Shown: piece by piece, positions 1 to 8,381 of the stretch
Numbering within the stretch: the first letter of the stretch is position 1
Layout: each line of letters begins with the position of its first letter
DNA from: Betaproteobacteria bacterium
GTDB lineage: Bacteria > Pseudomonadota > Gammaproteobacteria > Burkholderiales > Burkholderiaceae
Assembly: GCA_009921765.1 (NCBI GenBank)
Contig: RFXC01000072.1
Span: 1-17,540 of the forward strand
Direction: 5' to 3'
Length of the DNA: 17,540 bases
Notes under the pieces: model-generated
Told to the model about the DNA's origin: nothing
The model's database searches: none
What the model saw: the letters and a program-made list of their open reading frames with translations, nothing else
Translations under genes and position numbers: made by a program

Positions 1-692
1 GCGATGCGTTTCTGCATCTCGAGATAGGTGCTCGCGTGACCGATTTTCTCACGGCCGGCGGCCACGATCAGCGTGGGTGCGCGAACCGCCACCAGATCAT
101 CGAGAAAATCATGCGTGCACATATGCGTAACGAAGCGAGCAATAAATGCGGGGTCATTCGATCCCGCCTGACCAATGAACCATTCCACCAGCTCGGGATC
201 GGCCCGTTCGTCGAAACGCTCATCAATGGTTTCCGCCAGAAATCGGCGCAGGCCGCGTTCCGCGATTTTAGGAATCCAGGTGGGCGCATGACTTTGCTTG
301 AGCCCCGGCGTGGAGCCATAGAGCGCAAGCGTCTTCACGCGCTCGGGGTGTTCGATGGACAGGCGCTGCGCCACATAGCCCCCGGCAGAATTGCCCACCA
401 CATGCACCGCGCCCGGTGCCTCTCGATCGAGAAGCTCAAGCACGTCGCCCACCAGGTGGGCAAGCGAGAACGCCTGATCGGGCGGAGGAATCTGCGACAG
501 GCCATGACCGCGCAAATCCATCCGAAGCACACGATAGCGCGACGCAAGGCGCGGCATCCAGCGAAACCAGCGCTGCGACGACCCCATTGCCGCATGCAGC
601 AGCAGCACCGTGTCGGGTGTGCTCCAGGGTGCGGCGAAGCTGTCGAGTTGCCATGCAATCGACAGCCCGTCACGGTTGGTGAAAGTTTTCAT
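1..692 (-). CDS. alpha/beta hydrolase, partial (C-terminus outside window)
   Basis: The frame stays open from an ATG at 692 to the window edge (230 codons). The protein starts MKTFTNRDGL and shows the alpha/beta-hydrolase fold: an oxyanion-hole strand LLHAAMG (residues 31-37), RGHG (61-64) and the nucleophile elbow G-N-S-A-G with Ser102. The expected catalytic acid region reads GREK (213-216) rather than the usual GxxD, so Glu215 may serve, or the acid lies elsewhere. The catalytic His would fall beyond the window. It follows the deacylase gene after 19 bases, with AAGGG about 9 bases before the ATG, and is the last gene of the operon seen here. Family members hydrolyse esters, lactones or C-C bonds of ring-cleavage products; the substrate is not readable. 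An open frame on the other strand over this region is a shadow. Confidence 0.9.
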   Translation of the reverse strand, partial: MKTFTNRDGLSIAWQLDSFAAPWSTPDTVLLLHAAMGSSQRWFRWMPRLASRYRVLRMDLRGHGLSQIPPPDQAFSLAHLVGDVLELLDREAPGAVHVVGNSAGGYVAQRLSIEHPERVKTLALYGSTPGLKQSHAPTWIPKIAERGLRRFLAETIDERFDERADPELVEWFIGQAGSNDPAFIARFVTHMCTHDFLDDLVAVRAPTLIVAAGREKIGHASTYLEMQKRI

Positions 693-711
693 CAGTCAGA
701 ACCCTTGCCTG

Positions 712-1692
712 TCAGCCGAGCGAGCGCGGGCTTCGCTGAGCGAAATAAAACCACTCGAACCCGGGCTCGGCCTTGACGTTGGGAAACACAATCCGGCCAT
801 CACCCGGCGAACGCACCACGGTGCCGTCGTGACGAATGCCAATCGGTTCGTCTTTCCAGACCGGATCAAAGCTCACCCACTCGCGAACGAAGCGGTCGTC
901 AGGATGAAGCCGGTCGGTGACTTCCACCAGACGCAGCAGCTCATGCGAAGACGGCGGCGGCTCGAGCGGAAGGTCTGCGAGGCCCAGCATGGCGATGGCC
1001 TGGCGGATGGCGCGGTGGCCCACCGCTGGCGCATTCGGATCAGCGTGCTGACCACACTCAAGCGTGACCGCCCAGCCGCCCTGCGAGCGCATGTACTCGG
1101 TGGTGCCGACGCCGTAACTTGCATCGGTATCAAGCGTGACGCCCGCGACCCGGCTCCGTTCGCGCCGTCGGGACACTCCCTGCTCGTAGGCACTCATCCA
1201 GCCTTCGACGATCCGGTGGGGACCGAGATGACGAGCGAGCTTTGCTTCCTCTGCCGCATGGGCAAAGGGCTCGAGCACGCCCGTGTTGTTGTCGGGGCCG
1301 ATGAGCGCGAAAGGCTCGCCCTGGCTGTTGAACGAGTGCAGATCGAGCAGCGCGTCGTGCGCGGCAAGGAGCGGGCACAGCACATTGCCAATCCGGTCTT
1401 CGAAATCCTGCGGCACAGCGGTCGGCCGCAGGTTGCGGTTCAGATTGCGATCGCCGGATCGGGTGACAAGCTGATGCGCGAGCGGGTTGGTGATGGGAAC
1501 CAGCGTGAGGCAGCCCCGCAGAATTCGCAGCGCACCCGCGTCAAGTTCTGCGATCAGGCGCTCGATTGCGCGAACGCCGGCGATCTCGTTGCCGTGTACG
1601 GCACCGAGCACGATTAGTCTGGGACCGGGCTGCAGGCCGTGAAACTGATGAACGCGAAGCGAGTGCTGAAGATGGTGCTGACTCATTGGCAT
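712..1692 (-). CDS. M14-family succinylglutamate desuccinylase/aspartoacylase-like zinc deacylase
   Basis: The product is 326 residues. Zinc-ligand motifs of the M14 AstE/AspA branch are visible: H33-G-N-E36, a third ligand His119 in LLDLHSF, and the catalytic Glu212 in VTLECGQH. The substrate-side R-N segment (GDRNLNRNL, 80-88) is also present. Known relatives remove acyl groups from N-acyl amino acids or related amides. The gene starts 3 bases after the stop of the binding-protein gene, so translation is probably coupled. A second ATG at 1686 (residue 3) has AGGAC 6 bases upstream and may be the true start. Its place behind a transporter and a CoA ligase suggests it hydrolyses an amide or acyl conjugate of the imported compound; that is inference. 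Confidence 0.88.
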   Translation of the reverse strand: MPMSQHHLQHSLRVHQFHGLQPGPRLIVLGAVHGNEIAGVRAIERLIAELDAGALRILRGCLTLVPITNPLAHQLVTRSGDRNLNRNLRPTAVPQDFEDRIGNVLCPLLAAHDALLDLHSFNSQGEPFALIGPDNNTGVLEPFAHAAEEAKLARHLGPHRIVEGWMSAYEQGVSRRRERSRVAGVTLDTDASYGVGTTEYMRSQGGWAVTLECGQHADPNAPAVGHRAIRQAIAMLGLADLPLEPPPSSHELLRLVEVTDRLHPDDRFVREWVSFDPVWKDEPIGIRHDGTVVRSPGDGRIVFPNVKAEPGFEWFYFAQRSPRSLG

Positions 1693-1695
1693 GTC

Positions 1696-2865
1696 CTAAT
1701 CAACCAGCTCTCCGGCCGGTACCCATCTCCCGCCCTGCGCCTGATCCACCTGCACAGGTTCGGGCGTGATGTGATTTCCCTTGAAACGAACCGGCTTGTA
1801 AAAAATCAGGCCGTTGTCGCTGTACTCCATGGACTGGAGCGTGCGAGCGACCTTGTCAGCGGTCAGATCGCGCCCGGCAGCCGCAACGGCCTTCAGCAGC
1901 CAGTCGGCATAGACATAGGCGAGGAGCGCGTTCTCATCGGGCTCCATGTTGTTGAAGCGCTTTTTGAACGACGCCTTCCACGCGGCGGCCTCGGGCGCAT
2001 CGGTGCCGGCCTTCCAGCTGCCTACGCCATAGAGGCCCTGAACATTGTCCTTGCCGAGCTGCAGCACGATTCCGGTGCGTCCGGGCGTGCCCGTGAGCAC
2101 CGATACATTGTTCCAGCCAAGCTTCTTTACCTCGGACATGATGCCTACCGTTTCGCGAGTGATGGTGGCAATCACGATCAGGTCGGTATTGGCCGCACGC
2201 ATACGGGCCACCTGCGAGGAAAAATCGATATCGCCAGGCTTGTAGGCGGCCTCCGCCACCAGCTCGAGACTGTTGGCCTTCACGGCGGATTTGACGCCCG
2301 AGCCCATCAGCTCGCCGAGAGGGCCTTCCTGATAAATGTAGCCCACGCGCTTCGCGCCAAACTTGCGGATCGCCCAGTTCACCCCTTTGTCCATGGTGAC
2401 GTGATAGTTGGGCACGGTGGTAAACAGCAGCGGGTGATTGCCAGATACTTTTTGCAACACCGCCGACGCCCCCCAGGGCGCGAAGTTGAGCACCCCGGCA
2501 TCGCCGATGCGTTTGACCGTTGCGGCGTTGGTGCCCGAGCCGAAGGCGTTCACCACGGCAAACACATCATCGCTTCGGAGCAGTTTGTCGACCGCGCGCA
2601 CCGCCATCTGAGGCTGGCTGCCGTTGTCCTCCACAATCAATCGCAGTCGACGCCCATGAATACCGCCCGCCTCATTGACCTCATCGATCCGCATCTGCGT
2701 GCCGTTGCGCAGGTACGGCATGCCAGCCGCGACCGGACCCGACAAATCGAGATGGGTACCGATCAGGATTTCCTTGTCGGTCACGCCGCCCGCGCGGGCG
2801 GGTGATGCCAGCGTTGACCCCGCTGCTGCAGCGGCCGCGGCCAGGATCTGTCTTCTTGTGGTCAT
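1696..2865 (-). CDS. branched-chain-type ABC transporter substrate-binding protein, Tat-type signal
   Basis: The product is 389 residues, the usual length for a LivK-like periplasmic binding protein of the HAAT family. The N-terminus MTTRRQILAAAAAAAG is a twin-arginine-like signal ending near SPARA-GG. The mature part opens KEILIGTHLDLSGPVAA, typical of Periplasmic_BP_6 proteins, and keeps the two-lobe pattern (NEAGGIHGRRLRLIVEDN; YIYQEGPLGE). It should deliver the ligand to the LivHMGF complex. GGAGA lies 6 bases before the ATG. A gap of about 100 bases separates it from the CoA-ligase gene, the largest gap in the operon, so it may also have its own promoter to give excess binding protein. 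Ligand identity is unknown; such proteins in ligase-linked operons often bind aromatic or aliphatic acids rather than leucine. Confidence 0.92.
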   Translation of the reverse strand: MTTRRQILAAAAAAAGSTLASPARAGGVTDKEILIGTHLDLSGPVAAGMPYLRNGTQMRIDEVNEAGGIHGRRLRLIVEDNGSQPQMAVRAVDKLLRSDDVFAVVNAFGSGTNAATVKRIGDAGVLNFAPWGASAVLQKVSGNHPLLFTTVPNYHVTMDKGVNWAIRKFGAKRVGYIYQEGPLGELMGSGVKSAVKANSLELVAEAAYKPGDIDFSSQVARMRAANTDLIVIATITRETVGIMSEVKKLGWNNVSVLTGTPGRTGIVLQLGKDNVQGLYGVGSWKAGTDAPEAAAWKASFKKRFNNMEPDENALLAYVYADWLLKAVAAAGRDLTADKVARTLQSMEYSDNGLIFYKPVRFKGNHITPEPVQVDQAQGGRWVPAGELVD

Positions 2866-2957
2866 GGTTGTCTCCGTTTTGGGTCTGAACTATTCGAATG
2901 CGTGATGAGCGCGAGTGTACGACGGCTGACTGAACGCGTCATCGCGGGCGATCACCG

Positions 2958-2973
2958 CCGGCTCGTCAGCCGG
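2958..2973 (-). terminator. small hairpin overlapping the ligase stop codon
   Basis: CCGGCT and AGCCGG (6 bp, perfect) flank a 4-base loop and span the TGA of the CoA-ligase gene. No U-run follows on the minus strand, so it is at best a weak processing or attenuation element between the ligase and the binding-protein gene. Confidence 0.2.
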
Positions 2974-4840
2974 AATACATCGCCTCGATCAGGTCGGCGT
3001 ATTTCCGGGCCAGCACCTTGCGCTTGAGCTTCATCGTGGGGGTGAGCTCTTCGTCCTCGGCGCCAAGCAGCTGGGACAGGATGCGGAACTGCTTGATGGT
3101 TTCCACCCGGGCAAGCCCCGCATTGACCTGCTCGATCTGGCGCGACACCAGGTCGATCACCTCGGGGGTGCGTGTCAGGCTCGCAAAATCCGTGAACGGA
3201 ATCTGGCGATCCTGCGCATACCGGGCAACGTTGTCGGCATCGATCATCACCAGACAGGTGAGATAGGGACGCGCCTCTCCAATCACCACCACATCGGCAA
3301 TGTAGGGATTGAACTTCAGGCGATTTTCGATGTCACTCGGGTTGATGTTCTTGCCGCCCGAGGTGATCAGGATGTCTTTGATGCGATCGCGAATGCGCAG
3401 GTAACCGTCCGCATCCATCTCGCCGCAGTCGCCTGTATGGAGCCAGCCCTCCGAATCGATCGCGTCTCGGGTTTGCTCCGCTCGTCCCCAGTAACCTGCA
3501 AACACGTTGGGGCCGCGCACCAGCACCTCGTCGTCTGCTCCGATCCGCACCTCTGTGCCAAGGGCTCGAACGCCCGCATAGCCCAGACGAACCGCACCAC
3601 GCGGGTTGGCAGTGCAAAAGCCGCAGGTTTCCGTCAGGCCATAGGCTTCCCTCAGCACCACACCGATTCCCATGAACCAGCGGAGCAGATCCGGGGGAAC
3701 GGGCGCCGCGCCAGTGATGGCGGTGCGCAAATCCTTGAGCCCCATGAAGCTCAGCAGATTGGGCCACAACAGCGCCTCCCGCACGGCCTGCCCGCCCCGG
3801 CTCCAGACCGACAGCGGCCGGTTCTGCAGACGGGCATCGACCGCGCGAAGGCTGGCAGCAGCGCCCTGTTCGGCCAGCGCGCGGATCCAGCCCGGCGCGT
3901 CGTCGAGCGCAAGCCGCACCTGCGAATGCAGCTTCTCCCAGAATCGAGGCGGGCCGAACACCAGATGGGGCGAGACCTCGCGCAGGTCATTGAACACCGT
4001 GCCGGCATGCTCCGGAAAATGCATGACATGCCCCATGGCGAGCGGATTGCCAACGGTATTGAGTCGCTCGGCAATGTGACAGAGCGGCAGAAACGACAGG
4101 CCGCGGTCGCTCGGCCCCACCTCGAGATATTGCGGCGCCGCCTCGAGCTGAAACATGAGATTGCGCTGCGAGATCATCGCGCCCTTGGGCGGCCCGGTGG
4201 TACCCGAGGTGTAAACCAGAAACGCGATGTCGGATTCACGTCCGGCCTCGACTTCGCGGTCGAACGCTGAAGCATGCGTAGCGGTCTTCTCGCGGCCCTT
4301 TGCAATAAAGGCTTCCCAGCTGATCACGCCTTCAAGATCGAGCGCGCGCAGCCCCCGCAGGTCGATCACGACGATGGTGTGAAGCGCGGGGCACTGATCG
4401 CGTATCGACCACGCCTTGTCAAACTGCTCCTGGTTTTCCACCACCAGCAGTTCGGTGCCGGAGTCGTTCAGAAAATAGGCGATCTGCTCGGGCGACGAGG
4501 TGGGATAGATGCCGTTGGTGATCACGCCCAGCGCCTGCGCGCCCATATCGACAAACAGCCATTCGGGGCGGTTTTCAGCGAGCACACTCACCACCGCACC
4601 GCGGTGAAGCCCGCGCGCAACCAGCGCGAGCGCGGCCGTACGGACCTGCTCCCAGTACATTGCCCAGGTCCAGGTATGCCAAAGGCCGCGCAGCTTGTGA
4701 CGCAGCGCCGGGCGCTCGCCCCACTGCGCTGCGCGCCTTCTCAACATCTGCGGCCAGGTGTGGATCGAATGCGTAGCGAGCCAGCCCGGCTCGCGCATGG
4801 GAAAGCCGCCGTCCGGAAATACGGAATCGGGCGCGCTCAT
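2966..4840 (-). CDS. AMP-forming long-chain/aryl acyl-CoA ligase (FadD-like)
   Basis: The product is 624 residues of the ANL superfamily. The AMP-binding P-loop YTSGTTGPPKG is at 210-220, the adenine motif AYGLTE at 399-404, the ribose-binding aspartate in WLHTGD at 471, the hinge RIRDRIKD near 482-489, and the probable adenylation lysine in TPTMKLKRK at 604. It converts a carboxylic acid, ATP and CoA to acyl-CoA, AMP and PPi. The overall form resembles the long-chain/ACSBG-like ligases found next to Liv-type transporters. The ATG at 4838-4840 overlaps by ATGA a TGA that ends the expected ancestral frame of livF. As livF now reads, it runs 266 bases into this gene. It probably traps the imported acid as its CoA ester in the cytoplasm. 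Chain-length or aromatic preference cannot be told. Confidence 0.93.
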   Translation of the reverse strand: MSAPDSVFPDGGFPMREPGWLATHSIHTWPQMLRRRAAQWGERPALRHKLRGLWHTWTWAMYWEQVRTAALALVARGLHRGAVVSVLAENRPEWLFVDMGAQALGVITNGIYPTSSPEQIAYFLNDSGTELLVVENQEQFDKAWSIRDQCPALHTIVVIDLRGLRALDLEGVISWEAFIAKGREKTATHASAFDREVEAGRESDIAFLVYTSGTTGPPKGAMISQRNLMFQLEAAPQYLEVGPSDRGLSFLPLCHIAERLNTVGNPLAMGHVMHFPEHAGTVFNDLREVSPHLVFGPPRFWEKLHSQVRLALDDAPGWIRALAEQGAAASLRAVDARLQNRPLSVWSRGGQAVREALLWPNLLSFMGLKDLRTAITGAAPVPPDLLRWFMGIGVVLREAYGLTETCGFCTANPRGAVRLGYAGVRALGTEVRIGADDEVLVRGPNVFAGYWGRAEQTRDAIDSEGWLHTGDCGEMDADGYLRIRDRIKDILITSGGKNINPSDIENRLKFNPYIADVVVIGEARPYLTCLVMIDADNVARYAQDRQIPFTDFASLTRTPEVIDLVSRQIEQVNAGLARVETIKQFRILSQLLGAEDEELTPTMKLKRKVLARKYADLIEAMYSG

Positions 4841-5603
4841 CGCCAGGTTTTCCTGCGCTTCCAGCGCTGCTGGTGAGTGCGATCGTCGGTGGCGCCTGCC
4901 CCCATGCCCAATCGTCTTTCGCCATCAGGGCTTCACACGGCCCATCAGCGACGATCCGGCCCAGTTCCATGATGTAGCCATGTTGCGCGGTCGCGAGCGC
5001 GATCGCTGCGTTCTGCTCGACCACCAGGATGGCGGTGCCGAGTTCAGCGTTGATCTGGGCGAGGATGGAAAAAATCTCGCGCGTAAGAAGGGGCGAGAGC
5101 CCGAGCGAGGGCTCATCAAGCAGCAGCAGCGCGGGCCGCGCCATGAGAGCGCGACCGATGGCAAGCATCTGCTGTTCGCCGCCTGAGAGAAGCCCTGCGT
5201 GCTGCTGCGCCCGCTCGAGCAGACGCGGAAACCAGCGATGAATGCGCGCCAGTTCATCGCCCACGCCCTGCCGACCCGCGCGCGCAAACCGGCCCATGTC
5301 AAGATTCTGCTGCACAGTGAGGAAGGGAAACACCTGCCGCCCCTCGGGTACCAGCACCGCACCTCGTCGCGCCACCTCATCGGGATCCAGCGCGGTGATG
5401 TCCTGCCCCTGAAAACGGACGCTTCCCTTGAAGGGATCGATCACACCGGCGATGGTGTTGAGGAGCGTGGTCTTTCCCGCGCCATTCGCGCCCAGCACCG
5501 TGACAAACCCGCCTTCGGGCACATCGAGCGAAACGCCACGGATCGCCGCGACCGGCCCGTACCAGGTTTCGAGATTGCGTACCGACAGGAGCGGCTCTGC
5601 CAC
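4575..5603 (-). CDS. livF: LivF-type ABC ATP-binding protein with frameshifted, extended C-terminus
   Basis: Residues 1-230 are a normal LivF ATPase: Walker A GANGAGKTT (38-46), Q-loop region VPEGRQVFP (85-93), signature LSGGEQQ (139-145), Walker B LLLLDEP (159-165) and VEQN (195-198). The family is usually about 235-260 residues, but this frame continues to 342. The extra part overlaps the ligase gene in another frame and has low-complexity Ala/Arg/Gly composition. After residue 231 the alternate frame encodes LGMGAG and a tail ending WKRRKTWR, which resembles the usual LivF ending, with its TGA at 4837-4839 overlapping the ligase ATG. A loss of 3n+1 bases (or gain of 3n+2) near 4905-4915 would explain this. 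The gene starts with GTG at 5603, 2 bases after the livG stop. The catalytic core is intact, so ATPase function may survive. Confidence 0.85.
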   Translation of the reverse strand: MAEPLLSVRNLETWYGPVAAIRGVSLDVPEGGFVTVLGANGAGKTTLLNTIAGVIDPFKGSVRFQGQDITALDPDEVARRGAVLVPEGRQVFPFLTVQQNLDMGRFARAGRQGVGDELARIHRWFPRLLERAQQHAGLLSGGEQQMLAIGRALMARPALLLLDEPSLGLSPLLTREIFSILAQINAELGTAILVVEQNAAIALATAQHGYIMELGRIVADGPCEALMAKDDWAWGQAPPTIALTSSAGSAGKPGDERARFRISGRRLSHARAGLARYAFDPHLAADVEKARSAVGRAPGAASQAARPLAYLDLGNVLGAGPYGRARAGCARASPRCGGECAR

Positions 5604-5605
5604 GG

Positions 5606-6394
5606 TCAGGCTCCGAGGTAGGCGGCGACCACCCGCGGGTCGGACTGCACTTCAGCGGGCTTGCCCAGTGCAAGCGCAGCGCCCTGATTCATGCAAAGCA
5701 CGCGATCCGCCGCGCGCGCCACCAGCGACATGTCGTGCTCGACCATCACCACGGTAATGCCCAGATCGTGACGGATATCGTCGATCCAAAAAGACAGGTC
5801 GCGGGTTTCCTCCGGGTTGAGCCCTGAGGCGGGTTCATCGAGCAGGAGCAACGCGGGTTCAGCGGCCAGCGCACGCGCCAGTTCCACCACCTTGCGCACG
5901 CCATAGGGAAGCCCCGCCACCGGCGCATTCCGCCAGGCTGCGAGATCAAGCAGTTCGATGATGTCTTCGATGCGTTCGCGCGAGGCGGCCTCGGCGCGCG
6001 CCACCGATGGCGGCCGAAACCACTGGGCGAGAAAACTGCCCTGGGGGAACCGATGTCGCCCCAGCATCAGGTTGTCGAGCACGCTTGCGCCTTCAAAAAG
6101 CTCGATGTTCTGAAAGGTGCGCGCCACCCCCGCACCAATCACCTGGTGGCGCTTGAGCGCGAGCATGTCGCAGCCCCTCACGCGAATTGCGCCGCCCTGC
6201 GGATCGAAGATCCGGGTGATCGCATTGAAGACGCTGGTCTTACCCGCGCCGTTGGGCCCGATGATCGCAAACACCTCGCCCGGGTTCACCGTAAAACTGA
6301 GGGCGTCGATTGCCCGTACGCCACCAAATGCCAGCGACAGATTCTCGACCTCGAGCATGGGCCCCTGGTTAACAGAGCGGGCGCGCGCGGTCAT
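5606..6394 (-). CDS. livG: LivG-type ABC transporter ATP-binding protein
   Basis: The product is 262 residues from the ATG at 6394, which overlaps the livM stop as ATGA; this sets the start over a longer in-frame ATG at 6490. Motifs are Walker A GPNGAGKT (46-53), the LivG-type signature LPYGVRKVVEL (162-172), Walker B LLLLDEP (182-188), and the switch His in VMVEHD (H220). The C-terminus VVAAYLGA is the standard LivG ending. It pairs with LivF to energise the LivHM permease. A further ATG at residue 13 (6358) is a less likely start. Confidence 0.94.
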   Translation of the reverse strand: MTARARSVNQGPMLEVENLSLAFGGVRAIDALSFTVNPGEVFAIIGPNGAGKTSVFNAITRIFDPQGGAIRVRGCDMLALKRHQVIGAGVARTFQNIELFEGASVLDNLMLGRHRFPQGSFLAQWFRPPSVARAEAASRERIEDIIELLDLAAWRNAPVAGLPYGVRKVVELARALAAEPALLLLDEPASGLNPEETRDLSFWIDDIRHDLGITVVMVEHDMSLVARAADRVLCMNQGAALALGKPAEVQSDPRVVAAYLGA

Positions 6395-7467
6395 CGGTAG
6401 CGCTCCGACTTCATGTAGGTCTTGCCGCGCCGGAAGGTGTCGCGCCGATAGAGCGGGAAGCTCTCCAGGAAGGCGCGAAATTTGAGCCACCGGCCATTCA
6501 AGCCGCGCGGCTCGAACAGTACGAAGAGCGCGAGCACCAGGCCGAACATGAAAATCTCCAGCCCCATCTGCTTGGCGATGTGATCGGGCAGCAGCGGCTT
6601 CACGCGCGAGATCAGCGTCGGCAGCATGCCGATCAGAAGCGCGCCCAGCACTGCCCCGCGAAGCGACCCCAGGCCACCAATCACCACCATCAGGACCAGT
6701 TCGAGCGACAGCAGCATGCTGAAGGCCTCGGGCGACAGGAACTGCACATGGTGCGCAAGCAGCGCACCCGACAGTCCAGTCACAGCGGCGGACACCACGA
6801 AGGCCAGCACCTTGGTGCCAGCCACCTGAATGCCCAGCGCATGCGCGGCCGCTTCGGAATCTCGCACACCGATAAACGCCCGCCCCGTTCGACTTCGCAT
6901 CAAATTGGCGAGCCCCAGCACCACCAGCACCAGTACCGCAAGACTCAGGTAATAGAAAGGCTTGAGCCCTCCCAGCGAGAGCCCGAAGACCACCAGATCG
7001 GGGACCGGCATGCCGTTGTGGCCGCCGGTCACGCTCTTCCAGCGACCCGCCACCTGTTCAACAACCATTGAAAAGGCGAGCGTGACCATGGCCAGATAAA
7101 GTCCCGACACCCGGATGGCGGGCAGGCCGATCAACAGTCCCACCAGCGCTGACAAGGCGGTGGCACCCGCGACACTCAGCACCCACGGCACGCCCTGCGA
7201 CAACAGCCACGCATGCGAATAGGCACCGATGGCAATGAATGCAGCATGCCCCAGGGACACCTGTCCGGTGTAGCCGGTGAGGACCATCAGGCCCAGACTC
7301 GCCAAGCACAGGATGAACAGATAGGTGACTTCGCCAATGAAAAATTTCGGCAGGAAAGCGGGTGCGGCAACGAGGACAGCGAGCAGCAGCCCCCACAGGA
7401 TCCAGTCCTGTCGATAGCGGACCAGCCGCAGGCCATCGAGATAAGAGGTGTCGTAGGGAAAGCGCAT
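6391..7467 (-). CDS. livM: LivM-type ABC transporter permease
   Basis: The product is 358 residues from the ATG at 7467 (MRFPYDTSYL), chosen because it lies 4 bases after the livH stop; a start at 7533 would add 22 residues inside livH. It is strongly hydrophobic with about eight to ten membrane segments and carries the family block TGYTGQVSLGHAAF (64-77). The C-terminal part has the LIGGLGSLRGA-like permease loop (VVIGGLGSLRGAVLGALLIG). It forms the inner-membrane channel with LivH. The soluble, basic C-terminal tail (about 35 residues, ending MKSERYR) is somewhat longer than in the E. coli protein but common among relatives in ligase-linked operons. Confidence 0.93.
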   Translation of the reverse strand: MRFPYDTSYLDGLRLVRYRQDWILWGLLLAVLVAAPAFLPKFFIGEVTYLFILCLASLGLMVLTGYTGQVSLGHAAFIAIGAYSHAWLLSQGVPWVLSVAGATALSALVGLLIGLPAIRVSGLYLAMVTLAFSMVVEQVAGRWKSVTGGHNGMPVPDLVVFGLSLGGLKPFYYLSLAVLVLVVLGLANLMRSRTGRAFIGVRDSEAAAHALGIQVAGTKVLAFVVSAAVTGLSGALLAHHVQFLSPEAFSMLLSLELVLMVVIGGLGSLRGAVLGALLIGMLPTLISRVKPLLPDHIAKQMGLEIFMFGLVLALFVLFEPRGLNGRWLKFRAFLESFPLYRRDTFRRGKTYMKSERYR

Positions 7468-7471
7468 GGCC

Positions 7472-8353
7472 TCAGACCCGTCGCCCGTGCGCTTCGCCGA
7501 GAAGGCCGCGCGGCCAGACCACCAGCACGCCAATCAGCACCAGATACGCCGCCACGTCCTTGCTGCCGTCGGGCAGATAAACGCCCGCCAGTTGTTCAAT
7601 GACGCCGATCAGCACCCCACCCAGAATGGCGCCGGGCACGCTGCCAAAGCCACCCAGAACGAGTGCCGCCAGGGCCTTCAACACCACCACCCAGAGCCCG
7701 ATATCGACCAGCGCCACCGGTGCAAGCAGGAGCCCGCACACCGCCGAGATGGCCCCCGACAACGCCCAGACGAGCGATGACAGCGCCTTCACCCGAATGC
7801 CATTGAGATAGGCGGCCAGCTGGTTCTGAGACGACGCCTGAATCGCGAGCCCCAGCCGCGTGCGGCCCAGGAACCAGAACAACGTGACCGTGATCAGCAG
7901 CGCAACGCCCAGAATCACCAGGTTCAGATCGTTGATGACCAGCGGCCCGATCTGGGTGCGGCCCTGAAAAGGCACTTCGAAGCGACGCGAGTCAGGACCA
8001 AACACCATGCTGACCGCGCCACGGATCATGAACGCAATGGCAATGGTGAGCATCACACCTGCAAACTGGGGCTGCCCTGCGATGCGCCGCAGAAGCTGAC
8101 GGTCGATCGCCCAGCCCAGCGCCGCAGCAAACGCGAGCACCATGGGAATGGCGAGCCAGAAGGGCCAGCCCGCGCCAGCGATCAGTGCCCAGCCCACGAA
8201 CGCGGAGGCCATCAGCACATCGCCGTGAGCAAAATTGAGTACCTCGGTGGCCTTGTAGGTGAGCACCAGACCCAGTGCCACCAGCGCATAGATGGCGCCG
8301 ATTGCAATACCGTTTGCAATCAGCTGGAGCAGCTGGGCGAGCGCGGCGTCCAT
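7472..8353 (-). CDS. livH: LivH-type ABC transporter permease
   Basis: The product is 293 residues from the ATG at 8353 (MDAALAQLLQLIANG), the usual LivH N-terminus. An upstream in-frame start at 8410 would overlap the preceding gene and add a non-family peptide. The family block EVLNFAHGD (37-45) and the cytoplasmic loop LGGFGSVPGAILGG near the C-terminus are present, with about eight hydrophobic segments. The start lies 28 bases downstream of the oxygenase stop. No strong ribosome-binding site precedes it (AGG directly abuts the ATG), so translation may depend on coupling to the oxygenase gene. Confidence 0.93.
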   Translation of the reverse strand: MDAALAQLLQLIANGIAIGAIYALVALGLVLTYKATEVLNFAHGDVLMASAFVGWALIAGAGWPFWLAIPMVLAFAAALGWAIDRQLLRRIAGQPQFAGVMLTIAIAFMIRGAVSMVFGPDSRRFEVPFQGRTQIGPLVINDLNLVILGVALLITVTLFWFLGRTRLGLAIQASSQNQLAAYLNGIRVKALSSLVWALSGAISAVCGLLLAPVALVDIGLWVVVLKALAALVLGGFGSVPGAILGGVLIGVIEQLAGVYLPDGSKDVAAYLVLIGVLVVWPRGLLGEAHGRRV

Positions 8354-8381
8354 CCTGTTGAAGCAGCAGGCGGCGAGCGGG

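Noticed and set aside
610..1617. Long plus-strand open frame opposite the M14 deacylase
   Set aside because: It mirrors the third-position GC pattern of the real gene, has no domain and no ribosome-binding site; the minus-strand frame has clear catalytic motifs.
1639..2805. 388-codon plus-strand open frame opposite the binding-protein gene
   Set aside because: Shadow frame: Arg/His-rich, no recognisable fold, and the opposite strand encodes a full-length binding protein with signal peptide.
3437..4270. Plus-strand open frame opposite the CoA ligase
   Set aside because: Complement of a strongly conserved ligase sequence, with no initiation signals.
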